From an uncultured Spirochaetaceae bacterium (GTDB taxonomy: Bacteria > Spirochaetota > Spirochaetia > Sphaerochaetales > Sphaerochaetaceae), in NCBI GenBank assembly GCA_945910645.1, contig CAMDZB010000005.1, forward strand, positions 1-55,836: 55,836 nt of DNA, written 5' to 3'. The notes under the pieces are model-generated. The model was not told where the DNA came from, ran no database searches, and saw only the letters and a program-made list of their open reading frames with translations. A program made the translations under genes and the position numbers. This document shows positions 17,696 to 26,965 of this stretch, piece by piece. Within the stretch, counting starts at the first letter, position 1. Each line of letters begins with the position of its first letter.

Positions 17696-19333
17696 ATGAT
17701 AACAGTTAGCAATCTATCCCTTTCGTATGGGACACAAACACTTTTTAAAGACGTAGAAATAAAGTTTACTCCAGGCAATTGTTACGGTGTAATCGGTGCA
17801 AATGGAGCTGGAAAATCGACATTCTTAAAGATACTTTCAGGCGAAATTGAACCAGACAGCGGTGTAATTCAGATCACGCCGGGTGAACGCCTTGCAACGC
17901 TAAAACAGGATCACTTTGCATATAATAACTACAAGGTAATTGATACAGTCATAATGGGCTACGAAAAGCTCTATAACGTGATGAAAGAGCGTGAAACCAT
18001 CTATGAAAAGGAGGATTTCTCTGAGGAAGATGGAATTAGAGCATCGGAGCTTGAGAGCGAGTTTGCAGAGCTTGGCGGATGGGAGGCAGAGAGTGAGGCG
18101 GCAAGTCTACTTTCTGACCTTGGAATACCAACAGACCTACACGATAAGCTCATGAGTGAGATTGAGGATAACCTTAAAGTTAGGGTGCTTCTTGCTCAGA
18201 GCCTTTTTGGAAATCCTGATATCCTATTGTTGGATGAGCCTACAAACCACTTGGATTTGACATCAGTTGCGTTCCTTGAGGAGTTCCTTGCGAACTTTGA
18301 TAACACGGTTATTGTGGTATCACACGACAGACACTTCCTCAATACGGTCTGTACTCACATTGTTGATATTGACTTTGATAGAGTACAGCTCTATGTTGGC
18401 AACTACGACTTCTGGTATATGTCGTCACAGCTTGCGCTAAAACAGGCTAAGGATGAGAAGAAGAGAGCGGATGAGAAGATAGCAGAGCTTAAGGAATTCA
18501 TACAGCGATTCTCATCAAACGTTGCTAAGGCTAAACAGGCTACAAGCCGTAAAAAGCTTATTGAAAAACTCACAATTGACGACATCAAGCCATCAAAGAG
18601 ACGTTTCCCATACGTTGCTTTTAAACCAGAGCGTGAGATCGGCAATAACGTATTGGATATTGAAGATCTTTCATACTCATACGGCGGTGAGACTCTTCTT
18701 AACAAGTATACTCTACACGTTGAAAGAGGCGATAAAATAGCCTTTGTAGGGCCATTTCATGCATCAAAGACGGCACTTTTTGACATAATCGCAGAGAAAA
18801 AGGAAGCCACAAGCGGCGAGTACAAGTGGGGCGTTACCACAAAGCACAGCTACTTTCCAAAAAACAACGACAGTGAGTTCCAGAGTGGGGATACCATCCT
18901 TGAGTGGCTCTCACGATACGCAGGCGAGGATGTAGATGAGACCTATCTCCGCTCATTCCTAGGGCGAATGTTATTCTCAGGCGATGAGGTGTTTAAGAAG
19001 TGCTCTGTGCTCTCAGGAGGCGAAAGGGTCAGATGCGTGCTCTCAAGAATGATGCTTGAAGAAGCAAACGTGCTGATCTTTGATGAACCTACAAGCCACC
19101 TTGATCTTGAAGCAATACAGGCGCTTAACAATGCGCTTATCGACTTCAACGGTGTTGTACTATTCAACTCGCACGACCACCAGTTTGTGGACAGTACCGC
19201 CAACAGAATCATCGAGTTTGCACCAAACGGCATAATCGACAGACGCATGAACTTCGACTCATACATGAAAGACGAGGGTGTGAACAAATTAAGAAGGGAA
19301 CTTGGAAGTAAAGACAATGGAACAAAAATCTAA
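17696..19333 (+). CDS. ABC-F family ATPase (translation factor/ribosome protection type)
   Basis: A 545-residue soluble protein with two ABC domains joined by a charged helical linker (about residues 240-300), without membrane segments. This is the layout of ABC-F proteins acting on the ribosome. Domain 1 has Walker A GANGAGKST near 36 and LLLDEPTNHLD near 178; its signature is non-canonical, as in YbiT-type members. Domain 2 has LSGGERVR and FDEPTSHLD, but its Walker A reads GPFHASKTAL, losing the GxGKS glycine. Only one composite ATP site looks fully standard. It overlaps coaX by 17 nt, starting an operon with coaX and mfd. Confidence 0.85.
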   Translation: MITVSNLSLSYGTQTLFKDVEIKFTPGNCYGVIGANGAGKSTFLKILSGEIEPDSGVIQITPGERLATLKQDHFAYNNYKVIDTVIMGYEKLYNVMKERETIYEKEDFSEEDGIRASELESEFAELGGWEAESEAASLLSDLGIPTDLHDKLMSEIEDNLKVRVLLAQSLFGNPDILLLDEPTNHLDLTSVAFLEEFLANFDNTVIVVSHDRHFLNTVCTHIVDIDFDRVQLYVGNYDFWYMSSQLALKQAKDEKKRADEKIAELKEFIQRFSSNVAKAKQATSRKKLIEKLTIDDIKPSKRRFPYVAFKPEREIGNNVLDIEDLSYSYGGETLLNKYTLHVERGDKIAFVGPFHASKTALFDIIAEKKEATSGEYKWGVTTKHSYFPKNNDSEFQSGDTILEWLSRYAGEDVDETYLRSFLGRMLFSGDEVFKKCSVLSGGERVRCVLSRMMLEEANVLIFDEPTSHLDLEAIQALNNALIDFNGVVLFNSHDHQFVDSTANRIIEFAPNGIIDRRMNFDSYMKDEGVNKLRRELGSKDNGTKI

Positions 19334-20099
19334 GTATTCTATAGTATTTGACCTCGGAAACAGCACAGTAACATCAGCGCTTTTTGAAAACGGCGAGATT
19401 AAGGAGACATGGAGGATTCCATCATTCGACCTCGAGTCTGTTAATGACTTCAAGGCGGCAATCCTATCGAGCCTACCGTTTGAAAAGAATGAGATTAAGC
19501 TTGATAACGTTGTGGCATCATCTGTGGTATTTCCAAAGACGAGGAGCCTAGTTACAGCGCTTGATGAGCTTTTTCACACTAAAGTTCACCTTGCGTCCTT
19601 AAACGCTGTATCCAAGTTGATTGAACCATCCACTATATCAAACGAGCTTGGAGTGGACATCTATGCAAACCTAGTTGAGGCACGTGTAAAGAAGCCACAG
19701 GATGATGTGATCATAGTGGACTTTGGTACAGCGCTCACATATTCAATCGTAAACAGCATGGGTTACGTGAAAGGCGTCGCTATAGCACCTGGTGTTAAAA
19801 CAGGGCTCAGAGGGCTTCTACAGTACGCTCCTGCCCTCTCACAATACGCCAGCGAGCTCAGCATTCCTCTCTCTACATTCGGTGATGATACAAAGAGTGC
19901 AATCGATGCAGGCGTGTTCTACAGCGTCAGAGGAATGGTGAGGGAAATGATCCATGAGATGGAGAAGGAAAACGGCAGGAAGTGCTACCGTATCGCAACA
20001 GGAGGACAGGCGAGAATCTTTGCTCCATTTGCTGACATCTTTGATGAGATCGACACCGAACATACAATCAAGGGAATATATAACATCTTCAACTTTTAA
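19317..20099 (+). CDS. coaX: Type III pantothenate kinase
   Basis: Cytoplasmic kinase for the first step of coenzyme A synthesis. About 260 residues with the ASKHA fold: IVFDLGNSTVTSALF at the N-terminus (phosphate 1), the GVDIYANLVEA segment with the conserved Asp, VDFGTALTYSIV (phosphate 2), and a C-terminal TGGQARIFAP. I chose the ATG at 19317 over a TTG at 19302 because the family N-terminus starts there and GGAA lies about 9 nt upstream. It overlaps the ABC-F stop and lies 2 nt from mfd. Confidence 0.88.
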   Translation: MEQKSKYSIVFDLGNSTVTSALFENGEIKETWRIPSFDLESVNDFKAAILSSLPFEKNEIKLDNVVASSVVFPKTRSLVTALDELFHTKVHLASLNAVSKLIEPSTISNELGVDIYANLVEARVKKPQDDVIIVDFGTALTYSIVNSMGYVKGVAIAPGVKTGLRGLLQYAPALSQYASELSIPLSTFGDDTKSAIDAGVFYSVRGMVREMIHEMEKENGRKCYRIATGGQARIFAPFADIFDEIDTEHTIKGIYNIFNF

Positions 20100-20101
20100 G
20101 T

Positions 20102-23100
20102 ATGGATTTAGAGCGCGTTCTTCTTGAGTTTGTAGAAAATAAGCTATCGGAATCACAACAAGGCGATAAGATTAACCACTTTTCATCAACATCATCGATG
20201 ATCAACGCAGCTATCGCAACAAGCTTGAAAAAAAAGACTCAAGGACGTCTATTTGTAGTATTTCCGCACGATGATGAGGTACGCCTAAGAGAGAAGGACT
20301 TTCGGTACTTTCTTGATGAGAATGTATGCTATCTTGAAAACACTGGCTCTGATATTGGACGCAATGCAGAGATCACCAAAAAATACATTGAGAACATCAG
20401 GAAGTTTGTAAAGAACAAGGATGGAATAATCCTTTTAAGCCTCTGGACTCTATCATCGTACTTTCCGCGTCTTAAGAGCTCAAACTCACTCGAATACACG
20501 CTAAAAGTGGGAGATATACTGAGTTTTGAAAAGCTATCCGAAGTGCTATTAAAGGATGAGTATATCAAGACTATTAAGGTTCAGGATGAGGGTGAGTTTG
20601 CCCTAAGAGGTGAGGTTGTAGACATATTTCCCTTCGGCTTTAAGAAGCCTGTGAGGATATACCTAAACTTTGATAAAATCGAGAGGATGTCCACTTTCGA
20701 TGTGATGGCTCAGTGCATCAAAAAGGATGATAATCCGCTTCAAAACCTCAAGATTGAGGCGTACAACCTCAGGGATGAAAACGACGATGAAAAGATCGAA
20801 TACGGCTTTTTAACAGATCAATTTACACAAGATGATGCGTTCCTATTCATCGGCGAGGAGAAACTTAAGGAGTCGTGGAAGCACATAGTAAACAGGGCAA
20901 AAGACACATACCGTGAATACTACAAGGAGGGCGTGAGTAAAACATTTGAGGAGATCCTTCCGCCTCTTGATGAGACCTTTAAAAACATCAGCAACAACAG
21001 AAAGTTCGTAGTTAACGACATTGTAAATCCAAACGTGGATAGCATATCGTTTCACGTTGACGGTCCACGTTCGTACTTTGGTGCATTCAACATGTTCAAG
21101 GATGAGCTCAAGGCGCTTGAAAAGTCAGGATGGAGCTCGTATATCTTTGCAAGCGGAATGCTTCAGAAAGCGCGATTTGAGAGCATGCTGTTTGGCTCTG
21201 ATGGCGAGAAAAAACAGGATGAGTACAAACACACTACTATCATCAACGGTGACATTTCAGAGGGTTTCTCGATCAGTGAGATTAAGCTCATTGTGTTTTC
21301 TGATGAGGAGATATTCAAAAGGCGCAACTTTGTAAAGAACACGCTATCAAAGATAGAGACGTCCCCGATTGACTCATTTATTGAGTTAAAAGAGGGCGAC
21401 CTTGTTGTACATATCAACTACGGTATTGCGCGCTTCATCGCACTTGAACGTATCGAGGTTCAGGGTACAAAGCGCGATTACATCAAACTTGAGTTCAAGG
21501 ACGAGGAGTTCTATTACGTTCCGATTCAGATGGCTAACATGGTACACCGCTATGTTGGAAATCAGGATAAGGCGGAACTTTCATCGCTCTCGTCAAAGTC
21601 GTGGTCGCAGAAGAAGGAGAAGGCACGCCAGAATGCGGAGAAGTTTGCAGAGGATCTAATTGAGCTCTATGCAAAGCGTAAGGAGAGCCGTGCCTTTGCT
21701 CACTCTCGCGACACTGAGTGGCAACATATCTTTGAGGCGGGATTCTGCTATCCTGAAACGCCAGATCAGCTTGAGGCAATCTCAGATGTCAAGAGGGATA
21801 TGGAAGCCCCTACGATCATGGATAGATTAATCTGTGGCGATGTGGGATACGGAAAGACTGAGGTTGCATTCCGAGCAGCGTTTAAGGCCATTATGAGCGG
21901 AAAACAGGTTGCCTTTATCGCTCCTACAACTATTCTTGCTCATCAGCATTATAAAAACTTTAAGGAGAGAGTTGAAAACTTCCCTATCACAGTGAAAGAG
22001 GTGTCTAGAACCGTTCCACAAAAGGAGCTTAAGAATACAATAAAGGCGCTTGAGAGCGGCGAGGTTGATATCGCATTTGGAACGCACAGGCTGCTTCAGA
22101 AAGATATTAAATTCAAGAATCTTGGACTTCTTGTGATCGATGAGGAACAGCGCTTTGGAGTTAAAGACAAAGAGAAGATCAAGAACATGAAGACTAACGT
22201 GGATGCATTATCGATGTCTGCAACTCCAATTCCACGTACGCTATACATGAGCCTTCTCAAGATCCGTGACATTTCTATGCTGAAAACTGCCCCAATTGAC
22301 AGGCATAGCGTGGTTACATACATCGGCGAATATGAAAAAGGGCTTGTGAAGTCAGCAATAGAACGTGAGCTTTCGCGCGGCGGTCAGGTTTACTACCTTC
22401 ATAACCGAGTTGAAGACATACGTGAGACGCTAAGCTACATCAGGGCGCTGATTCCAGGTGCCATTGTGGAGATGGCTCACGGCAAAATGAACATAGATGA
22501 ACTTGAGGATGTGATGGATACCTTCGTTAAAGGGGGTATACAGATTCTCGTAAGCACAACTATTATCGAAAACGGTATAGACATCCCACTTGCAAATACA
22601 CTGATTGTAGACAACGCTCTAATCTATGGATCCTCACAGCTTTATCAGCTTAGAGGCCGTGTGGGTAGGTCAACCCGTCAGGCATACGCGTATTTCTTCT
22701 ACAAAAACGAGAAGAGTATGAGCGATGATGCTGTTGAAAGGCTCCGTGTGCTTTCTGAGAATACAGAGCTCGGATCCGGATTCAAAGTTGCCATGCGAGA
22801 CATGGAAATCAGAGGAGGCGGCAATATTCTTGGCAAGGAGCAAAGTGGCTTTGTCTCCGATGTTGGACTCGATTTGTATATCAGATTGCTTGATGAAAGC
22901 GTTAAACGTCTTGAGGGACAGAGTGAGGATAACGATGAGGTTTACGTTGATATCAATGCATCCTCGTTCATCCCGGATACGTATGTGAACTCATCGATGT
23001 TGAAGTTTGAAATATACAAAAAGATCGCCTCGTGTTACTCAGAGGAGGAGTATGAATCCATAGTCAGCTCAATTACAGACAGGTATGGAAATCCGTCTGA

Positions 23101-23371
23101 GGAGGTGCTCTCGCTCTTCTACATCGCCAAGCTTAAGATACTCTGTAAGAAGCTGTTTATATCATCGGTGACCGAAAAGAACGATATTGTAAAAGTGGAG
23201 TTCAGCAAGGTATCAAAGGTGGATTTGAGCCGATTTTTCACGCTTATGAATACATCGGGGGGCGCTGTGATGCTAAATCCGCGTGACCCAAAATCGATAT
23301 TGATTAAAACTTCTGGAATTCGCCCTGAAGATAAGGCGCTGTTCATAGTTGAAAAGCTAAGTAGACTCTAA
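20102..23371 (+). CDS. mfd: Transcription-repair coupling factor Mfd
   Basis: DNA translocase that removes RNA polymerase stalled at lesions and recruits UvrAB. The 1089-residue product has an N-terminal UvrB-like region (about 1-330). The RNA polymerase-interaction (CarD-like) domain begins with GDLVVHINYGIARF near 430. The helicase core carries Walker A GDVGYGKTEVA near 580, DEEQRFG, SATPIPRT and GRVGRS, and a C-terminal TRCF domain follows. Length is slightly below the E. coli protein. It is separated from coaX by 2 nt and its stop codon directly abuts the 3' end of tRNA-Cys on the other strand. Confidence 0.95.
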   Translation: MDLERVLLEFVENKLSESQQGDKINHFSSTSSMINAAIATSLKKKTQGRLFVVFPHDDEVRLREKDFRYFLDENVCYLENTGSDIGRNAEITKKYIENIRKFVKNKDGIILLSLWTLSSYFPRLKSSNSLEYTLKVGDILSFEKLSEVLLKDEYIKTIKVQDEGEFALRGEVVDIFPFGFKKPVRIYLNFDKIERMSTFDVMAQCIKKDDNPLQNLKIEAYNLRDENDDEKIEYGFLTDQFTQDDAFLFIGEEKLKESWKHIVNRAKDTYREYYKEGVSKTFEEILPPLDETFKNISNNRKFVVNDIVNPNVDSISFHVDGPRSYFGAFNMFKDELKALEKSGWSSYIFASGMLQKARFESMLFGSDGEKKQDEYKHTTIINGDISEGFSISEIKLIVFSDEEIFKRRNFVKNTLSKIETSPIDSFIELKEGDLVVHINYGIARFIALERIEVQGTKRDYIKLEFKDEEFYYVPIQMANMVHRYVGNQDKAELSSLSSKSWSQKKEKARQNAEKFAEDLIELYAKRKESRAFAHSRDTEWQHIFEAGFCYPETPDQLEAISDVKRDMEAPTIMDRLICGDVGYGKTEVAFRAAFKAIMSGKQVAFIAPTTILAHQHYKNFKERVENFPITVKEVSRTVPQKELKNTIKALESGEVDIAFGTHRLLQKDIKFKNLGLLVIDEEQRFGVKDKEKIKNMKTNVDALSMSATPIPRTLYMSLLKIRDISMLKTAPIDRHSVVTYIGEYEKGLVKSAIERELSRGGQVYYLHNRVEDIRETLSYIRALIPGAIVEMAHGKMNIDELEDVMDTFVKGGIQILVSTTIIENGIDIPLANTLIVDNALIYGSSQLYQLRGRVGRSTRQAYAYFFYKNEKSMSDDAVERLRVLSENTELGSGFKVAMRDMEIRGGGNILGKEQSGFVSDVGLDLYIRLLDESVKRLEGQSEDNDEVYVDINASSFIPDTYVNSSMLKFEIYKKIASCYSEEEYESIVSSITDRYGNPSEEVLSLFYIAKLKILCKKLFISSVTEKNDIVKVEFSKVSKVDLSRFFTLMNTSGGAVMLNPRDPKSILIKTSGIRPEDKALFIVEKLSRL

Positions 23372-23443
23372 AGGTGCCGATTGGATTCGAACCAACGCAT
23401 AAGGGTTTTGCAGACCCGTCCCTTACCACTTGGGTACGGCACC
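23372..23443 (-). tRNA. tRNA-Cys (GCA)
   Basis: Read on the minus strand, a complete cloverleaf: acceptor GGTGCCG/CGGCACC, discriminator U, anticodon loop with GCA, and a T-loop GTTCGAATC. U73 is typical of tRNA-Cys. CCA is not encoded. The 3' end is immediately next to the mfd stop codon. Confidence 0.95.
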
Positions 23444-23465
23444 GTTCTCAAAAATGTTATATAAA

Positions 23466-23494
23466 TTGAAAAAGAAAATCAAGTGAGATACTAT
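23466..23494 (+). promoter_or_regulatory. Promoter for a leaderless mtnA mRNA
   Basis: TTGAAA (23466-23471), 17-nt spacer, TACTAT (23489-23494), ending 6 nt before the ATG at 23501. No Shine-Dalgarno. Confidence 0.65.
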
Positions 23495-23500
23495 TAGATT

Positions 23501-24547
23501 ATGGAAAAATTAGTAAACATAAAATTAGGTTCAAACGAGAACAGCATTATAATTGTGGATCAGAGGGCATTGCCACTCGACCTCAAATATATGGAAATCA
23601 CGAACAAGGAAGAGGCATTCTTCGCAATTGAGTCGCTTGCGGTGAGAGGCGCTCCGGCTATCGGTATATTTGCAGGATATGCAATGTACGTTCTTTCAAA
23701 AGACATCGTTAAGAATGCAAAGGATGAAAAGAGCGCTAAGGATGCACTCAGGGAGCTTGCCGATTACCTCAACTCATCTCGTCCAACCGCTGTTAATCTT
23801 CACTACGTACTCGAGAGAGTGATGGCAAGAATCAAGGATGTATCTAAAGATGAGATAGTCGCGACACTTAAGGATGAGGCTGTTAAGGTACACAACGAGG
23901 ATAAGGCTATGTGTAAAGCCATAAGCGAGTACGGGCTTACACTTCTTAAAGACGGCATGGGTGTGATCACGCACTGTAACGCAGGTCCACTTGCAACAAG
24001 CGAGTACGGAACGGCACAGGGGCCACTCATCATGAGTAAGGAGAGAGGGCTCAACATCAGAGTGTATGCAGATGAGACTCGCCCACTACTTCAGGGTGCG
24101 CGCCTCACAAGCTTTGAGCTTCATAATGCAGGTGTCGATGTAACGCTAATCTGCGACAACATGGCAAGTCTTGTGATGAAGAAGGGACTGATCGATATCG
24201 CATTTGTGGGTGCAGACAGAATCGCAGCAAACGGTGACTTTGCAAACAAGATTGGAACAAGTGGAGTTGCTATCCTTGCCAAGCATTATAACATTCCATT
24301 CTATACATTCGCTCCATCATCAACAATCGATTTATCATGCGCAACAGGGGAGGACATCGTCATTGAAGAGCGTAGCGGTGATGAGATTGCAGAGAAGTTC
24401 TACGCACACCGCATGGCACCAAAGGGAATTAAGACGTTCAACCCGGCATTCGACGTAACAGACCATAGCCTACTTGCAGGAATCGTGACTGAAAAGGGTA
24501 TCATCAGACCACCATTTGACGTTAACCTAAAGAAGCTCTTTGGATAA
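23501..24547 (+). CDS. mtnA: S-methyl-5-thioribose-1-phosphate isomerase
   Basis: Enzyme of the methionine salvage pathway, related to eIF2B subunits. The 348-residue product has RGAPAIGIFAGYAM near residue 48, the catalytic Cys in THCNAGPLATSEYGTA near 160, ADETRPLLQGARLT near 190, and the catalytic Asp in VGADRIAANGD near 240. No other salvage-pathway gene is nearby, so a related ribose-1-phosphate-type isomerase activity is a possible alternative. The ATG is preceded directly by a promoter. An RluD-like gene follows within a few nucleotides. Confidence 0.88.
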   Translation: MEKLVNIKLGSNENSIIIVDQRALPLDLKYMEITNKEEAFFAIESLAVRGAPAIGIFAGYAMYVLSKDIVKNAKDEKSAKDALRELADYLNSSRPTAVNLHYVLERVMARIKDVSKDEIVATLKDEAVKVHNEDKAMCKAISEYGLTLLKDGMGVITHCNAGPLATSEYGTAQGPLIMSKERGLNIRVYADETRPLLQGARLTSFELHNAGVDVTLICDNMASLVMKKGLIDIAFVGADRIAANGDFANKIGTSGVAILAKHYNIPFYTFAPSSTIDLSCATGEDIVIEERSGDEIAEKFYAHRMAPKGIKTFNPAFDVTDHSLLAGIVTEKGIIRPPFDVNLKKLFG

Positions 24548-24551
24548 TAGC

Positions 24552-25235
24552 GTGGGTATTAAAGAGCGCATTCTCTATGAGGATAACCACATTTTAATCA
24601 TCAATAAACTCTCAGGCGAGCTTGTACAGGGCGACAAGACTGGCGATGAGAGTTTACTTGAAGTGCTTAAGGCGTACATCAAAGAGCGTGACAAGAAGGA
24701 AGGAAACGTATTCTTAGGACTCTGCCATAGAATCGATCGCCCAACATCTGGAATAGTAATCTATGCAAAGACGAGTAAGAGCCTTTCGCGCCTCTCTTTG
24801 ATGTTCCAGAAGGGCGAGGTTCATAAGACGTACCTTGCGCTTGTTGATAACCTTGTTGGTGGAAGCGAAAACGGCGATGAGGTCACGCTTGAGGATTATA
24901 TTTACAGAAATTCAAAGCTCAATAAGTCGTTTGTAGTTGATAAGAGTCATGAGGGGGCAAAGAGTGCAAAGATGACAGTGCGCCTCATAAAGCGTACCAA
25001 AACATATTTTCTATACAGCATAAGGCTATTTACAGGAAGGCATCATCAGATTAGAGCTCAGCTTCAAAAGCGTGGCGTTCACATCAAGGGCGATTTAAAG
25101 TATGGCGCTAAACGCTCGAATGAGGATGGATCGATCTGCCTCTGCTCATCAAAAGTTGAGTTCATCCACCCTGTATCCAGAAAGCCAATCGTTGTTGAAT
25201 GTACGCCAGATTGGTATACGAATGTAAGCTTGTAG
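24552..25235 (+). CDS. RluD/RluA-family RNA pseudouridine synthase
   Basis: About 227 residues. The catalytic Asp lies in LCHRIDRPTSGIVIYAKT near residue 60, with TGRHHQIRAQLQKRGVHIKGDLKYG near 165, both diagnostic of the RluA/RluD family that converts uridine to pseudouridine in rRNA or tRNA. No S4 domain is present at the N-terminus. The start is uncertain: the GTG at 24552 lies 4 nt after the mtnA stop, while a TTG at 24540 overlaps it; neither has a good Shine-Dalgarno. Probably co-transcribed with mtnA. The exact target base cannot be set. Confidence 0.82.
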   Translation: MGIKERILYEDNHILIINKLSGELVQGDKTGDESLLEVLKAYIKERDKKEGNVFLGLCHRIDRPTSGIVIYAKTSKSLSRLSLMFQKGEVHKTYLALVDNLVGGSENGDEVTLEDYIYRNSKLNKSFVVDKSHEGAKSAKMTVRLIKRTKTYFLYSIRLFTGRHHQIRAQLQKRGVHIKGDLKYGAKRSNEDGSICLCSSKVEFIHPVSRKPIVVECTPDWYTNVSL

Positions 25236-25284
25236 CTATACGAATGTGAGTCAGTGGACTATACATTTGTTTAGATTTTGTCAA

Positions 25285-25313
25285 TTGAAATAATCAGACA
25301 AAAAAAGTACAAT
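25285..25313 (+). promoter_or_regulatory. Promoter for a leaderless surE mRNA
   Basis: TTGAAA (25285-25290), 17-nt spacer, TACAAT (25308-25313), then 7 nt to the ATG at 25321. No Shine-Dalgarno. Confidence 0.68.
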
Positions 25314-25320
25314 AAATCGC

Positions 25321-26094
25321 ATGAATATATTATTAACAAACGACGACGGAATTTACGCAAAAGGACTAAGAACACTTTATAACAGATTGAAGAAAGATGG
25401 ACACAATGTTGGGATTTCAGCACCATACACAAATCAGAGTGCAAAAAGTCAGAGCATCAACATTAAGGCAGACTACACTGTTCATCAGGATAGCAAGTAT
25501 GAATTTGGCGTTGAGGGAACTCCTGCAGACAGCGTTCTATTCATGTTGTTCTCAGGTAATTTTAACTCATTTCATCCGGATGTGATCATCTCTGGCATCA
25601 ACTTTGGTTATAATGTGTCATCAGACATTTTATACAGCGGTACCTGTGGCGCGGCATCAGAGGCTGCAATGAACGGTTACAAGTCGATCGCTGTGTCTGC
25701 ATCATCAGAGGATGATTCATCGCTTGAGAAGGCTGCAGAATTTGTCGCAAAGAACATTGAGGAGCTTGTAAAGCACGTGGAGAAGTACACGTACATGAGT
25801 ATCAACGTGCCTGTAAATAGCGATAGCGTCGCGTGGGAGCCATGCAGGCTTACCTATTTTGCACACTGTAATAAAATCGTAGAGGGCGAATCTGTAGAGA
25901 AGCAGATCACCATCTATCACAACGTAATCTTTGACGAAAGGGACTACAAAGACGTGGTAAAGGAAGATCGCAAGGAAGAGGCCGACCTTAAGAGCGACTG
26001 CGAGGTAGTTGGAGAAGGAAAGATCTCCGTAAGCCTTGTAAGCGTTGTGCCACGCACATTCTCGTCGAAACTTGTTGGAATGAAACTCAGATAA
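25321..26094 (+). CDS. surE: 5'-nucleotidase SurE
   Basis: Metal-dependent nucleoside monophosphate phosphatase of the SurE family, 257 residues. It opens with MNILLTNDDGIYAKG, giving the metal-binding Asp pair. The substrate motif (GTPADSV) follows near residue 70, then ISGINFGYNVSSDILYSGTCGAASEA with the conserved Asn near 95. The C-terminal third is slightly longer and more charged than in E. coli. The gene begins directly at a promoter, and its TAA overlaps the ATG of scpA (TAATG), starting a surE-scpA-scpB-rluB operon. Confidence 0.92.
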   Translation: MNILLTNDDGIYAKGLRTLYNRLKKDGHNVGISAPYTNQSAKSQSINIKADYTVHQDSKYEFGVEGTPADSVLFMLFSGNFNSFHPDVIISGINFGYNVSSDILYSGTCGAASEAAMNGYKSIAVSASSEDDSSLEKAAEFVAKNIEELVKHVEKYTYMSINVPVNSDSVAWEPCRLTYFAHCNKIVEGESVEKQITIYHNVIFDERDYKDVVKEDRKEEADLKSDCEVVGEGKISVSLVSVVPRTFSSKLVGMKLR

Positions 26095-26963
26095 TGATTA
26101 TTTATAAGGCAGGCGAATTTGAAGGGACTCTTGATGAACTCAGAGAAGGAATCAGAGCGCGCCAAATCGACCTATACAAGGTGCCGCTTGCAGAGATTAC
26201 AGAACAGTTTATTGAAACTCTAAACAAGCTAAAGAGGGCAATGCCACTTGCAGACCTCTCATCGTTCTACCTTGCGCTTGCATATCTTTTGTGGCTCAAG
26301 AGCAGGCTGCTGTTACCAGGTCTTCCTGGGGATGATGACGATGAGGACATCGATATGAGGGATAAGCTTGTCGATGCGCTTGAAAAGCTCAGATTCAGTA
26401 AGTACATGGTGCTACTCTCTGAGTATAAGGAACAGCATGCTCTTGAACTCAACAGACGTGATGTACTCTTCAGACTTCCGCTAACATCTGAGGATCTATT
26501 TAAGGATGCCACAGTGGATACGCTTGCAAAGACCTTCTACGCTCTTATGAGAAGGGCAACAGAGCGCGAGGAAGTAAAGCTTCAAAAAAATGGCACAGCG
26601 GATGTAGATCCAACATCAATTCTAAATCCATACGAGGCTGTAACGGTAAACGAAAAGTACGCGCTACTTCTTGAGTTCTTTGAGGAAAAGACTAAGGTGC
26701 TGTTTACAGAGCTCTGTAAGAACGTTATGAGCAGGGATCACATCGTATGTGCATTTTTTGCAACGATTGATGCCATCGCCGATAAGAAAGCAACAGTGGA
26801 ACTTATTGATAACGAAAACGACTTCTACCTTGTTAAGAAGGAAGTGGTGGTGGATGATGCCAACGCCGATGAAGGAGACAGGGAATACGACCGCTTTATC
26901 GAGAGCGAGATGGAGAGGGAATTCCACGAAGATGCAAAATCTGAATATGATGAGGATGAGTAA
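26094..26963 (+). CDS. scpA: Segregation and condensation protein A
   Basis: Kleisin subunit of the SMC-ScpAB condensin complex. The 289-residue product has the ScpA N-terminal domain that contacts the SMC neck (FEGTLDELREGIRARQIDLYKV, then SSFYLALAYLLWLKSRLLLPG near residue 65). An acidic linker (GDDDDEDID) follows, then a C-terminal helical/winged domain and a further acidic tail. Length is somewhat above the usual 240-260. It overlaps surE by one base and lies 2 nt from scpB, its binding partner. Confidence 0.9.
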   Translation: MIIYKAGEFEGTLDELREGIRARQIDLYKVPLAEITEQFIETLNKLKRAMPLADLSSFYLALAYLLWLKSRLLLPGLPGDDDDEDIDMRDKLVDALEKLRFSKYMVLLSEYKEQHALELNRRDVLFRLPLTSEDLFKDATVDTLAKTFYALMRRATEREEVKLQKNGTADVDPTSILNPYEAVTVNEKYALLLEFFEEKTKVLFTELCKNVMSRDHIVCAFFATIDAIADKKATVELIDNENDFYLVKKEVVVDDANADEGDREYDRFIESEMEREFHEDAKSEYDEDE

Positions 26964-26965
26964 TT

